Source: Beijerinckiaceae bacterium
GTDB taxonomy: Bacteria; Pseudomonadota; Alphaproteobacteria; Rhizobiales; Beijerinckiaceae
Length of the DNA: 7,338 bases
Reading direction: 5' to 3'
Assembly: GCA_947455285.1 (NCBI GenBank)
Contig: CANGOK010000169.1
Span: 1 to 7,338 of the forward strand
Part shown: piece after piece, positions 1 to 5,549 of the stretch
Layout: the number at the start of each line of letters is the position of its first letter
Numbering within the stretch: the stretch's first letter is position 1
Translations under genes and position numbers: made by a program
The notes under the pieces: generated by a model
The model's input: only the letters and a program-made list of their open reading frames with translations
What the model was told of the DNA's origin: nothing
The model's database searches: none

Positions 1-65
1 ACGGCTACGGCGAATTCGTCGCCGACCTCTACAAGGGGCTCGAGGGCGAGAAGCTCTATATCTGA
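1..65 (+). CDS. 3' end of an unidentified rightward gene (partial)
   Basis: Only the last 20 codons are present. The frame beginning at base 3 is open to the TGA at 63-65 and reads GYGEFVADLYKGLEGEKLYI. Nearly every codon ends in G or C, as expected for coding sequence in this genome, and the residue mix is that of a soluble protein; the other two forward frames give Arg/Ser-rich shadow peptides. The fragment is too short to assign a family, and I do not recognise it. It converges on the last substrate-binding protein gene with only 3 bases between the two stop codons, so it is not in that operon. Whether it belongs to a transporter or to catabolism of the ligand cannot be told from here. Confidence 0.6.
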   Translation, partial: GYGEFVADLYKGLEGEKLYI

Positions 66-70
66 GCTTC
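50..70. terminator. Stem-loop spanning both stop codons at a convergent gene junction
   Basis: GAAGCTC (50-56) and GAGCTTC (64-70) form a perfect 7-bp inverted repeat around a 7-base loop. The structure overlaps the rightward stop (63-65) and most of the leftward stop (69-71), so it is symmetrical for both transcripts. No T-run follows on either strand, so it is not a canonical intrinsic terminator. It could be a bidirectional 3'-end or stabilising stem. Function is inferred. Confidence 0.35.
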
Positions 71-1100
71 ACTGCTTGCGCTGGTAGGGGCCGAGTTCTC
101 GCACTGCTGCCTCTGCGAAAGACGTGTCGAGCGCCTGTTCCAGCGTGACGTTTCCCTGAATATCGCCGGCCGCGCGGAAGAATTCGAGATCTTCGCGCAG
201 GCTGGCGGTCTGCACCTTGCCATCGGGATTGGTGGCTGGAGGGATGAGCGTGCGGTAGAGCGAATTATCCTTGATCGGGATCTTTTCAGCGAAGATCGCG
301 ATGATTTCTTCTGCAAGAGGTCCGGTGAGACGCCCGTTGACGATGGCGTCGTTGTAATAGCGCACGCCCCTGAGATAGGCCCGCATATAGCGCTTCGCAG
401 CCTCTGGCTTATTCTTGATGAAGCCGCCTGAATAGAAGACCACTGCGAGCTGGTGCATGGGATAGATTTCATCATCTCCCATGACGCGCACCGCAGAGCC
501 GCTGTTGACCGCCTGCGTCGCGGAAGGCTCCGCCGTGAAGGCGGCGTCGATGGCCTTGTTGGCGAGCGCGATGGCTTGCTGAGGAAAGCCCATATAGACC
601 TGATCCACATCAGTGATCTTGAGCCCGCCCATCTTCAGGGCGCGGTCGAGCGTGGTGGAAGCGGCGCTGCCCGGCGCTGCCGTGGAGATCTTCATGCCCT
701 TGAGGTCGGCGAGGGTCTTATAGCGGCCTGACTCGACATGGTCCTTGCGCACAAGCAGGGGCTGAATGCCCTGGCCCGGCGGCGTATGGTTCTTGTCGGC
801 GACGATCTTGATGTCGATCCCGCGCGCCACAGCATTGTAGAGTCCTGCGGATGTGCCCCCGCCGCCCACATCGAGGTCGCCCGAGGCGAAAGGAGCGATC
901 ATTTTGGCTGCGGAATCGAAAGCCACGAAATTCACCGCCAATCCTTCCTCGCGGAAGTAGCCCTTCTTCTCCGCGACATAGACCGCGATGTCGGTGGCGG
1001 AATTGGCCGTGCCGACGGTCACCGGAATGGGGTCGGCTGCGAGGGCTGGCGTGACGAGCGCGCCCAGCGCGGCGGCGAGAATATGTCTGCGCATCAGCAT
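69..1100 (-). CDS. ABC transporter substrate-binding protein, NMT1/SsuA-like (SBP3)
   Basis: A 343-residue periplasmic solute-binding protein, last of three tandem paralogs. Residues 1-21 form a signal peptide (basic MLMRRH, hydrophobic core, TPALA then ADP at the probable cleavage point). There is no lipobox cysteine, so it should be soluble in the periplasm. The mature part has the two-lobed layout of the NMT1/THI5/SsuA class: ANSATD near the N-terminus, ASGDLDVG followed by a Gly/Ser/Thr loop, LADLKGMKI, an APGSAAST loop, and DAAFTAEPSA. The family binds small ligands such as sulfonates, nitrate/bicarbonate or pyrimidines; the ligand here cannot be assigned. The ATG at 1100 is preferred to one six bases further in, because GGAGA (1111-1115) lies 10 bases before it. 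Only 3 bases separate it from SBP2 and the ribosome binding site lies inside SBP2, which suggests translational coupling. It is closer to SBP2 than to SBP1. Confidence 0.9.
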   Translation of the reverse strand: MLMRRHILAAALGALVTPALAADPIPVTVGTANSATDIAVYVAEKKGYFREEGLAVNFVAFDSAAKMIAPFASGDLDVGGGGTSAGLYNAVARGIDIKIVADKNHTPPGQGIQPLLVRKDHVESGRYKTLADLKGMKISTAAPGSAASTTLDRALKMGGLKITDVDQVYMGFPQQAIALANKAIDAAFTAEPSATQAVNSGSAVRVMGDDEIYPMHQLAVVFYSGGFIKNKPEAAKRYMRAYLRGVRYYNDAIVNGRLTGPLAEEIIAIFAEKIPIKDNSLYRTLIPPATNPDGKVQTASLREDLEFFRAAGDIQGNVTLEQALDTSFAEAAVRELGPYQRKQ

Positions 1101-1103
1101 GAA

Positions 1104-2141
1104 CTATTTGTCTCCACGCTTGTAAGGGCCGAGTTCTCCGACGACCGCTTCGGCGAAAGATGTGTCGATGACCTTGTCCATATCGACCTTGCCTTCGATG
1201 AGCCCTTCCTTGGCGAAGATCGCGAGATCCGCCTTGAGGCTCTCAATGCCGAGCTTGCCGTTGGGGTCGATGTTGGCGGCGGCGATTGAGCGATAGATCT
1301 CGGGGTCCTTGATCTGACTCATTGTCGTCAGGATGGCGATCATCTCCTCGCCCTTGGCGCCTGTGAGCTTGCCGTTCACGATGGCGTCGGCGTAATCGCG
1401 CGCGCCCTTGATATAGGCGCGCATGAAGCGCTTCGCGGCGTCAGGCTTGTTCTTGATGAAATGGCCCGCATAGAAAATCGCGGCCAACTGGTGGTTGGGA
1501 TAGATTTCATCATCGCCAATGATGCGCACTGCGGTGCCCCGCTTCACCGCTTCGCTGGCGGCTGGCTCGGTCGGCAGCGCGGCGTCGACCGCCTTGTTTT
1601 CAAGCGCGATGGCCTGTTGCGGAAAGCCGAGATAGACGCGCTCCACATCGGCGATGCGAAGACCCGCCATTTCCAGAAGCTTGTCGAGGGTCGTCGTCGC
1701 CGCGCCGCCGGGCGCAGCGCCCGCGACCTTCATTCCCCTAAGGTCGGCGAGGGTCTTGTAGCGACCGGACTCCACATGGTCCTTGCGCACCAGAAGGAAG
1801 TTGATGGGCCGTCCCGGCGGGGTCGAGCTTTTGTCCGCGACGATGCGTATGTCGATGCCGCGCGCCACGGCGTTATAGAGGCCTGCAGACGGCCCGCCCG
1901 CGCCAACGTCAAGATCGCCCGAAGCAAAAGGCGCGATCATCCGCGCGCCGGAATCGAAGGCGATGAAATTGACGTCGAGCCCCTCGGTTTTGAAGTGCCC
2001 CTTCTTGTCGGCGACGAAGAGCGCTGCGTCGGTCGCGGAATTGGCGATCCCGACATTCACCCGCACATTCTCGGCTGACGCCGAGGCGAAAGGCGCCGCA
2101 AGGCTCATAAGAACCAGTGCGGCGCTCCAGCGCTTTTTCAT
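1104..2141 (-). CDS. ABC transporter substrate-binding protein, NMT1/SsuA-like (SBP2)
   Basis: A 345-residue paralog of the flanking genes and the middle cistron of the trio. Residues 1-23 are a signal peptide (MKKRW start, hydrophobic core, ASASA then ENV), with no lipobox, giving a soluble periplasmic receptor. It keeps the landmarks of the set: ANSATD, ASGDLDVGAGGPSAG, a GRYKTLADLRGMK lobe, APGGAATTT, DAALPTEPAAS and a C-terminal SFAEAVVGELGPYKR. In the 77-residue block from the first mature beta strand to IVADK it matches SBP3 at 61 positions by my count, so these two probably come from the more recent duplication. The start at 2141 has a strong ribosome binding site, AGGGAGGA (2146-2153), 4 bases upstream. 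The 50-base gap to SBP1 can fold into hairpins. Its ligand is unknown, and no permease or ATPase is visible nearby. Confidence 0.9.
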   Translation of the reverse strand: MKKRWSAALVLMSLAAPFASASAENVRVNVGIANSATDAALFVADKKGHFKTEGLDVNFIAFDSGARMIAPFASGDLDVGAGGPSAGLYNAVARGIDIRIVADKSSTPPGRPINFLLVRKDHVESGRYKTLADLRGMKVAGAAPGGAATTTLDKLLEMAGLRIADVERVYLGFPQQAIALENKAVDAALPTEPAASEAVKRGTAVRIIGDDEIYPNHQLAAIFYAGHFIKNKPDAAKRFMRAYIKGARDYADAIVNGKLTGAKGEEMIAILTTMSQIKDPEIYRSIAAANIDPNGKLGIESLKADLAIFAKEGLIEGKVDMDKVIDTSFAEAVVGELGPYKRGDK

Positions 2142-2164
2142 GTTTTCCTCCCTGCCGTCGTTGC

Positions 2165-2194
2165 GGCTTATTTTGTTCGGTAAGCCTGAGCTTA
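2165..2194 (-). promoter_or_regulatory. Two mutually exclusive hairpins between SBP1 and SBP2
   Basis: On the transcribed minus strand, a central GGCTTA (2181-2186) can pair in two ways. It can pair backwards with TAAGC (2190-2194), which contains the SBP1 stop codon, giving 5 bp with a 4-base loop. Or it can pair forwards with TAAGCC (2165-2170), giving 6 bp with a 10-base loop. The folds exclude each other, and no U-run follows either. They might affect mRNA processing, stability or coupling of SBP2 to SBP1. Both stems are short, so this is a weak call. Confidence 0.3.
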
Positions 2195-3220
2195 TTTTTT
2201 CGCGTAGGGACCAAGTTCCTTCAAAGCCCAGTCCACGAAGCTTTTGTCGATCGCCTTGTCCGCATCGACAGGCACTTCGATCAGGCCTTGCTGTTTCCAG
2301 ATGGCGAGGTCTTCCTTGATGCTGGGCTCATGCAGGGTGCCGTCAGGTCCGCAGGAGCTGAAAATGAAGGAGCGCCACACCTTTGGGTCCTTGAAGGAGC
2401 CGTATTGCGTGAGGATGGAGACGATCTCGTCGCCCTTCTCACCGACAAACGCGCCATCGGGACCGAGCGAGTCATTGTGCGCGCGCACGCCGCGCAGGAA
2501 GGCGCGCATGAACTTGCGGGCGACTTCGGTGTTCTTGGCGAATTTGCCCGAGTAAAGAATCTCTGAAATTTGGTGCACGGGGTAGACGTCGTAGTCATTT
2601 GCGACCGCGACGATGCCGCCAAGGCGCAGCGCCGAACTCACTGCGGGCTCGGCAGGCAGAGCGGCGTCAACCGCGCCATTCTGCATGGCGACGCCCATCT
2701 GCGGGAAGGCCATGTAGACGTTGTCGATGTCGTCGGCCTTCAGGCCGCCCTTTTCCAGAAACTTCAGGATCACGGTGGAGGCGGCGCTGCCGGGCGCAGA
2801 GCCTGCGATCTTCATGCCCTTGAGGTCGGCGAGCGTCTTGTAGCGGCCGGAATCGATGAGGTCCTTGCGCACTAACAGTTTCTGACTGCCGCGCCCGGTC
2901 ACGTTCTGGCTCTTGTCGGCGACGATGCGGATATCGATGCCGCGCCCAACCGCGTTGAAGAGGCCCGCCGAATGGGCGCCTGCGCCGACATCAAGCTCAG
3001 CTGTGCCAAGCAGCGAAATCATGCGCGCGGCGGAGTCGAATGTGTTGAAGGTGACGGTGATGCCTTCCTCGCGGAAGAAGCCTTTCTTGTCAGCGACCCA
3101 GAGCCCCACATCGGTGGCCGATCCCGTCACGCCGACGGAGACATTGGTCTGGGCGACGGCTGACCCTGTCCAGCCGAGGGCGGCGACGAGGGCGAGAGCG
3201 GCGAGCTTGACGCGTTTCAT
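2192..3220 (-). CDS. ABC transporter substrate-binding protein, NMT1/SsuA-like (SBP1)
   Basis: First gene of the trio, 342 residues when started at the ATG at 3220. The frame stays open to a TTG at 3244, but the ATG is the better start: it places MKRVK directly before a clean signal peptide (residues 1-23, ending SAVA before QTN), and AAGGGAGA lies 4 bases upstream. No lipobox, so a soluble periplasmic protein. It shares the set's framework (GSATD, KKGFFREEG, ELDVGAG, SGRYKTLADLKGMK, APGSAAST, DAALPAEPA, KELGPY) but is the most divergent member: in the block ending IVADK it matches SBP2 at 50 and SBP3 at 48 of 77 positions by my count. It carries one cysteine, in SSCGPDG, unlike the other two. 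It lies 69 bases after the LysR-type gene on the same strand. Its leader can fold over the ribosome binding site. The ligand is unknown. Confidence 0.9.
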   Translation of the reverse strand: MKRVKLAALALVAALGWTGSAVAQTNVSVGVTGSATDVGLWVADKKGFFREEGITVTFNTFDSAARMISLLGTAELDVGAGAHSAGLFNAVGRGIDIRIVADKSQNVTGRGSQKLLVRKDLIDSGRYKTLADLKGMKIAGSAPGSAASTVILKFLEKGGLKADDIDNVYMAFPQMGVAMQNGAVDAALPAEPAVSSALRLGGIVAVANDYDVYPVHQISEILYSGKFAKNTEVARKFMRAFLRGVRAHNDSLGPDGAFVGEKGDEIVSILTQYGSFKDPKVWRSFIFSSCGPDGTLHEPSIKEDLAIWKQQGLIEVPVDADKAIDKSFVDWALKELGPYAKK

Positions 3221-3223
3221 GGT

Positions 3224-3250
3224 GTCTCCCTTGGGTTTGTCCAAAGAGAC
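3224..3250 (-). promoter_or_regulatory. Hairpin covering the SBP1 ribosome binding site; also fits a LysR-type dyad
   Basis: In the minus-strand transcript, GTCTC (3250-3246) pairs with GAGAC (3228-3224), and TTGG (3244-3241) pairs with CCAA (3234-3231). Between them lie a U-G wobble and a bulged G; the loop is ACAAAC. The 3' arm contains the Shine-Dalgarno GGGAGA of SBP1, whose ATG is at 3220, so folding would block ribosome access. As DNA, TTGG-N6-CCAA (3231-3244) also fits the T-N11-A pattern of LysR-type operators. The pairing is seen directly; which role is real is inference. Confidence 0.45.
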
Positions 3251-3279
3251 TTAGCACGCGGCTGCGCTGCGCCAAAGAG
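3241..3279. repeat. Two direct copies of CCAAAGAG upstream of SBP1
   Basis: CCAAAGAG occurs at 3241-3248 and again at 3272-3279, 31 bases apart start to start, about three helical turns. The first copy is the 5' arm of the SBP1 leader hairpin. The second reads CTCTTTGG on the transcript and could pair with the same Shine-Dalgarno region. They may be protein-binding half-sites, alternative pairing strands, or chance. Confidence 0.35.
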
Positions 3280-3289
3280 CGGCCCGGCG

Positions 3290-4180
3290 TCAGAAATCCC
3301 AGCGCTGGGCGTTGGAAACCAGAAAGTCCCGGAAGACCTGCACGCGGGCGAGGTTCTTCAGCTCCTCGGGATAGACAAGGAAGCATTCGAGTTCCGGCAT
3401 ATCCGCCTCCGGCAGAATTTGCAGAAGATCCGATTGGGACGGAACCAGATAGTCAGGCAGCACGGCGATGCCGACGCCTGCGGCCACCGCATTGTAGACT
3501 GCGGTCAGGTTGTTGATCGTCAGCGCGGAGACGCGAGGCGCGTGGTAATCGCGGCCCGTGAACTGCAGTGAATTGATATTATTGAGATAATTTCCGGCCG
3601 ACGCGCCGTAGATCAGGATCCTGTGCTTGTCGAGGTCGTGCAGCGCACGCGGTTGGCCGTGGCGCTTGACATAGGCGGGCGAAGCGTAGGCGTGGAAATG
3701 CATGGTGAAGAGGCGGCGCCGGATGAGGTCGGGCTGCTGGGGCTCACGCACGCGGATCGCCATATCCGCCTCACGCATGCTCAGATCGAGATCGTCGTCC
3801 GACAGGATCACCTTCACGGTGATGTCGGGGTAAAGCTCAACGAATTCGCCAAGGCGCGGCGCCAGCCAGTTGGTGCCGATGCCCACGGTTGTGGTGATCC
3901 GCAATTCTCCGTGAGGACGTTCGCGGCTGTCGGTCAGGCGCATGCGCGTGACTTCGAGCTTTTGCACCACCTCCTGCACCGTGCGGAACAATTGCTCGCC
4001 CTGTTCGGTCAGGATTAGGCCGCGCGCATGGCGGTGGAAGAGAGGCGTCTGCAAGTCTTGCTCAAGGGCGCTGACCTGACGGCTCACCGCTGATTGGCTG
4101 AGGCCAAGCACCTCGCCTGCATGGGTGAAGGAGCCCGCTTCGGCGGCCGCGTTGAAAATGCGCAGCTTGTCCCAGTCCAT
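3290..4180 (-). CDS. lsrB: LysR-type transcriptional regulator, LsrB/VtlR-like
   Basis: A 296-residue LysR-family DNA-binding regulator. Residues 1-60 form the winged helix-turn-helix (MDWDKLRIF, FTHAGEVLGLSQSAVSRQVSALE at 18-40, LFHRHARGLILTEQGE). A linker helix and a two-lobed effector domain follow (LRITTTVGIGTNWL near 93-106, MAIRVREPQQPDLI near 140-153, AVAAGVGIAVLPDYLV near 231-246). The N-terminus and the position directly after trxB match, from memory, LsrB of Sinorhizobium and VtlR of Brucella, which govern envelope, redox and small-RNA (AbcR) functions. An ATG five codons upstream (4195) is open, but the ATG at 4180 has GGGGGAG (4187-4193) six bases before it and gives the family's usual start; the upstream one has its AAGGA directly against it. 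It lies 38 bases after trxB and 69 before SBP1, all leftward. Only one cysteine (C266) is present. The family call is firm; orthology to LsrB/VtlR is likely but untested. Confidence 0.88.
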   Translation of the reverse strand: MDWDKLRIFNAAAEAGSFTHAGEVLGLSQSAVSRQVSALEQDLQTPLFHRHARGLILTEQGEQLFRTVQEVVQKLEVTRMRLTDSRERPHGELRITTTVGIGTNWLAPRLGEFVELYPDITVKVILSDDDLDLSMREADMAIRVREPQQPDLIRRRLFTMHFHAYASPAYVKRHGQPRALHDLDKHRILIYGASAGNYLNNINSLQFTGRDYHAPRVSALTINNLTAVYNAVAAGVGIAVLPDYLVPSQSDLLQILPEADMPELECFLVYPEELKNLARVQVFRDFLVSNAQRWDF

Positions 4181-4218
4181 GACCGGCTCCCCCATTCCTT
4201 GCCCTGCGTTGGGGCGGA

Positions 4219-5190
4219 TCAGCCCGCCGCCCGCGCATTCTCCTCGGCAGTCAGCCAGCGCTCGGCTTCGAGCGCGGCCATGCAGCCCATGCCGGCGGCG
4301 GTCACCGCCTGACGATAGATGTCGTCTGTCACATCGCCCGCAGCGAAGACGCCGGGGACATTTGTGGCGGTGGAGTCGGGAGCGGTGTGGATATAGCCGT
4401 TGGGCTTGATGTCGAGCTGACCGGCGAAGAGCTCGGACGCCGGCTGATGGCCGATGGCGACGAAGACGCCATGCACGGCGCGTTCAGAGGTCTCGCCCGT
4501 CTTCACATTGCGCAGCTTCACATGGGTGACGCCAAGGGGCTGCTCATCGCCGCAGATCTCGTCAAGCACGGTGTCCCATACCACCTCGACCTTGGGATGG
4601 CGGAACAGGCGCTCCTGCAGGATGCGCTCGGAGCGGAAATGATCGCGCCTGTGGACAACTGTGACCTTCGAGGCGAGGTTGGCGAGATAGAGCGCCTCTT
4701 CCACTGCGGAATTGCCGCCGCCGACGACGATCACTTCCTTGCCGCGATAGAAGAAGCCGTCGCAGGTGGCGCAGGCCGATACGCCAAAGCCCTTGAACTT
4801 TTCTTCAGAGGGCATGCCCAGCCACTTGGCCTTCGCGCCGGTGGCGACCACCAGCGTATCGCAGGTGTAGGTCTTGCCGCTGTCGCCTTGCAGGGTGAAG
4901 GGGCGCTTGCTGAGATCGACCGAGGTGATGTGGTCGGAGACCATGCGGGTTCCCACATGCTCGGCTTGCGCTTTCATCTGCTCCATCAGCCAGGGGCCCT
5001 GAATCGGGTCCTTGAAGCCGGGATAGTTTTCCACATCCGTCGTGATCATCAGCTGCCCGCCGGGCTCGAAGCCGGCGATCAGCATGGGCTCCAGCATGGC
5101 GCGGGCGGCGTAGATGGCCGTGGTGTAGCCAGCGGGGCCGGAGCCGATGATGATCATGCGGGCGTGGTTTGCAGCGTTTTCAGCGGACAT
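4219..5190 (-). CDS. trxB: Thioredoxin-disulfide reductase
   Basis: A 323-residue cytoplasmic flavoenzyme that passes electrons from NADPH through FAD to oxidised thioredoxin. Landmarks in order: FAD-binding GSGPAG (16-21) and YAARA (27-31), EPGGQLM and DVENYPGF (42-59), ATGA (116-119), redox-active CATC (C140 and C143) in a SACATCDGFFYRGKE context, NADPH-binding GGGNSAVEEA (157-166), HRRDHFRSE (180-188) whose arginines contact the NADPH phosphate, and GDVTDDIYRQAVTAAGMG (285-302) at the second FAD site. Length and residues are those of a normal bacterial low-molecular-weight enzyme, with nothing missing. The ATG at 5190 has GGAG (5197-5200) six bases upstream, preceded by a perfect hairpin. 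The regulator gene follows 38 bases downstream and is probably cotranscribed; the same pair is, from memory, adjacent in many rhizobia. A long open frame on the opposite strand is a codon-bias shadow. Confidence 0.97.
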   Translation of the reverse strand: MSAENAANHARMIIIGSGPAGYTTAIYAARAMLEPMLIAGFEPGGQLMITTDVENYPGFKDPIQGPWLMEQMKAQAEHVGTRMVSDHITSVDLSKRPFTLQGDSGKTYTCDTLVVATGAKAKWLGMPSEEKFKGFGVSACATCDGFFYRGKEVIVVGGGNSAVEEALYLANLASKVTVVHRRDHFRSERILQERLFRHPKVEVVWDTVLDEICGDEQPLGVTHVKLRNVKTGETSERAVHGVFVAIGHQPASELFAGQLDIKPNGYIHTAPDSTATNVPGVFAAGDVTDDIYRQAVTAAGMGCMAALEAERWLTAEENARAAG

Positions 5191-5204
5191 GGATGGCTCC
5201 GGGG

Positions 5205-5222
5205 GCGCATGAAGCCATGCGC
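5205..5222 (-). promoter_or_regulatory. Perfect hairpin in the trxB leader next to the ribosome binding site
   Basis: GCGCATG (5205-5211) and CATGCGC (5216-5222) form a perfect 7-bp inverted repeat with a 4-base loop. It ends 4 bases before the trxB Shine-Dalgarno GGAG (5197-5200). It could tune translation or stability, or be a dyad for a DNA-binding protein. No T-run follows, so it is not an intrinsic terminator. Role inferred. Confidence 0.4.
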
Positions 5223-5249
5223 GCCGTCTGGCGTGGTTTGCATAGGGTT

Positions 5250-5285
5250 GATTTATCTAAGCCTGCCCCGGCTGGCCGGGCAAGC
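5250..5285 (-). terminator. Candidate terminator behind ubiK
   Basis: Read on the minus strand, a stem begins 6 bases after the ubiK stop: GCTTGCCCGG pairs with CCGGGGCAGGC around a CCAG loop. It has ten pairs, one of them G-U, plus one bulged G. TTAGATAAATC follows, AT-rich but not a proper T-run. A weak or leaky intrinsic terminator is plausible and would separate ubiK from trxB. I could not identify a convincing promoter for trxB in the 101-base gap. Confidence 0.4.
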
Positions 5286-5291
5286 CGCAGC

Positions 5292-5549
5292 TCAGGGCTT
5301 GTCGGCGAGCTTGGCCTCGAGCGCGGCGATGCGCGCCTCAAGGCGCTCATTCTCGTCGCGGGCGGCGGCGGCCATTTCCTTCACGGCCTCGTGCTCCTCA
5401 CGGCTCACCACATCCATGGTGGAAAGCATGCGCTCGAGCTGGGTCTTCACGAGGGTTTCGGCCTCCCGGCGCATGCCGGTGGCGACGCCCGCCGCATCGC
5501 TGGCGAGACGGGCGAATTCCTCGACGATGGAGTTGCGGGACTGGGTCAT
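5292..5549 (-). CDS. ubiK: Ubiquinone biosynthesis accessory factor UbiK (BMFP-domain protein)
   Basis: An 85-residue protein of the UbiK/YqiC (membrane fusogenic, BMFP) family. In E. coli, UbiK is a small trimeric coiled-coil partner of UbiJ that supports the hydroxylation steps of ubiquinone synthesis. The N-terminal half is helical and amphipathic (NSIVEEFARLASDAAGVATGM). The C-terminal half has the family's signature run: LSTMDVVSREEHEAVKEM (42-59), then a heptad-like coiled coil, NERLEARIAALEAKLA (67-82). Length is normal for the family. The ATG at 5549 is chosen because AAGGAG (5558-5563) lies 8 bases upstream; the frame is open to a GTG at 5585, but that would add residues without family character. 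It is divergent from lgt, an arrangement I recall from other alphaproteobacteria. A possible weak terminator follows it. Confidence 0.85.
   Translation of the reverse strand: MTQSRNSIVEEFARLASDAAGVATGMRREAETLVKTQLERMLSTMDVVSREEHEAVKEMAAAARDENERLEARIAALEAKLADKP

Noticed and set aside
69..1100. Twin-arginine (Tat) export of SBP3 from its MRR start
   Set aside because: The paired arginines lack the surrounding S-R-R-x-F-L-K type consensus, and the paralogs have ordinary Sec signal peptides.
2192..3244. TTG start at 3244 for SBP1
   Set aside because: The added eight residues (MDKPKGDT) precede an otherwise perfect signal peptide, and the ATG at 3220 has a properly spaced AAGGGAGA.
3221..3289. 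Sigma-70 promoter for SBP1 in the gap behind the LysR-type gene
   Set aside because: The best pair (TTGGCG with TAAGTC, 16-base spacer, minus strand) matches the -10 consensus at only two positions. I could not support a promoter, so cotranscription from trxB or the regulator remains possible.
4181..4218. CCCCA/TGGGG pairing over the SD of the LysR-type gene
   Set aside because: Only 5 bp around a 15-base loop in a very GC-rich segment; not distinguishable from chance.
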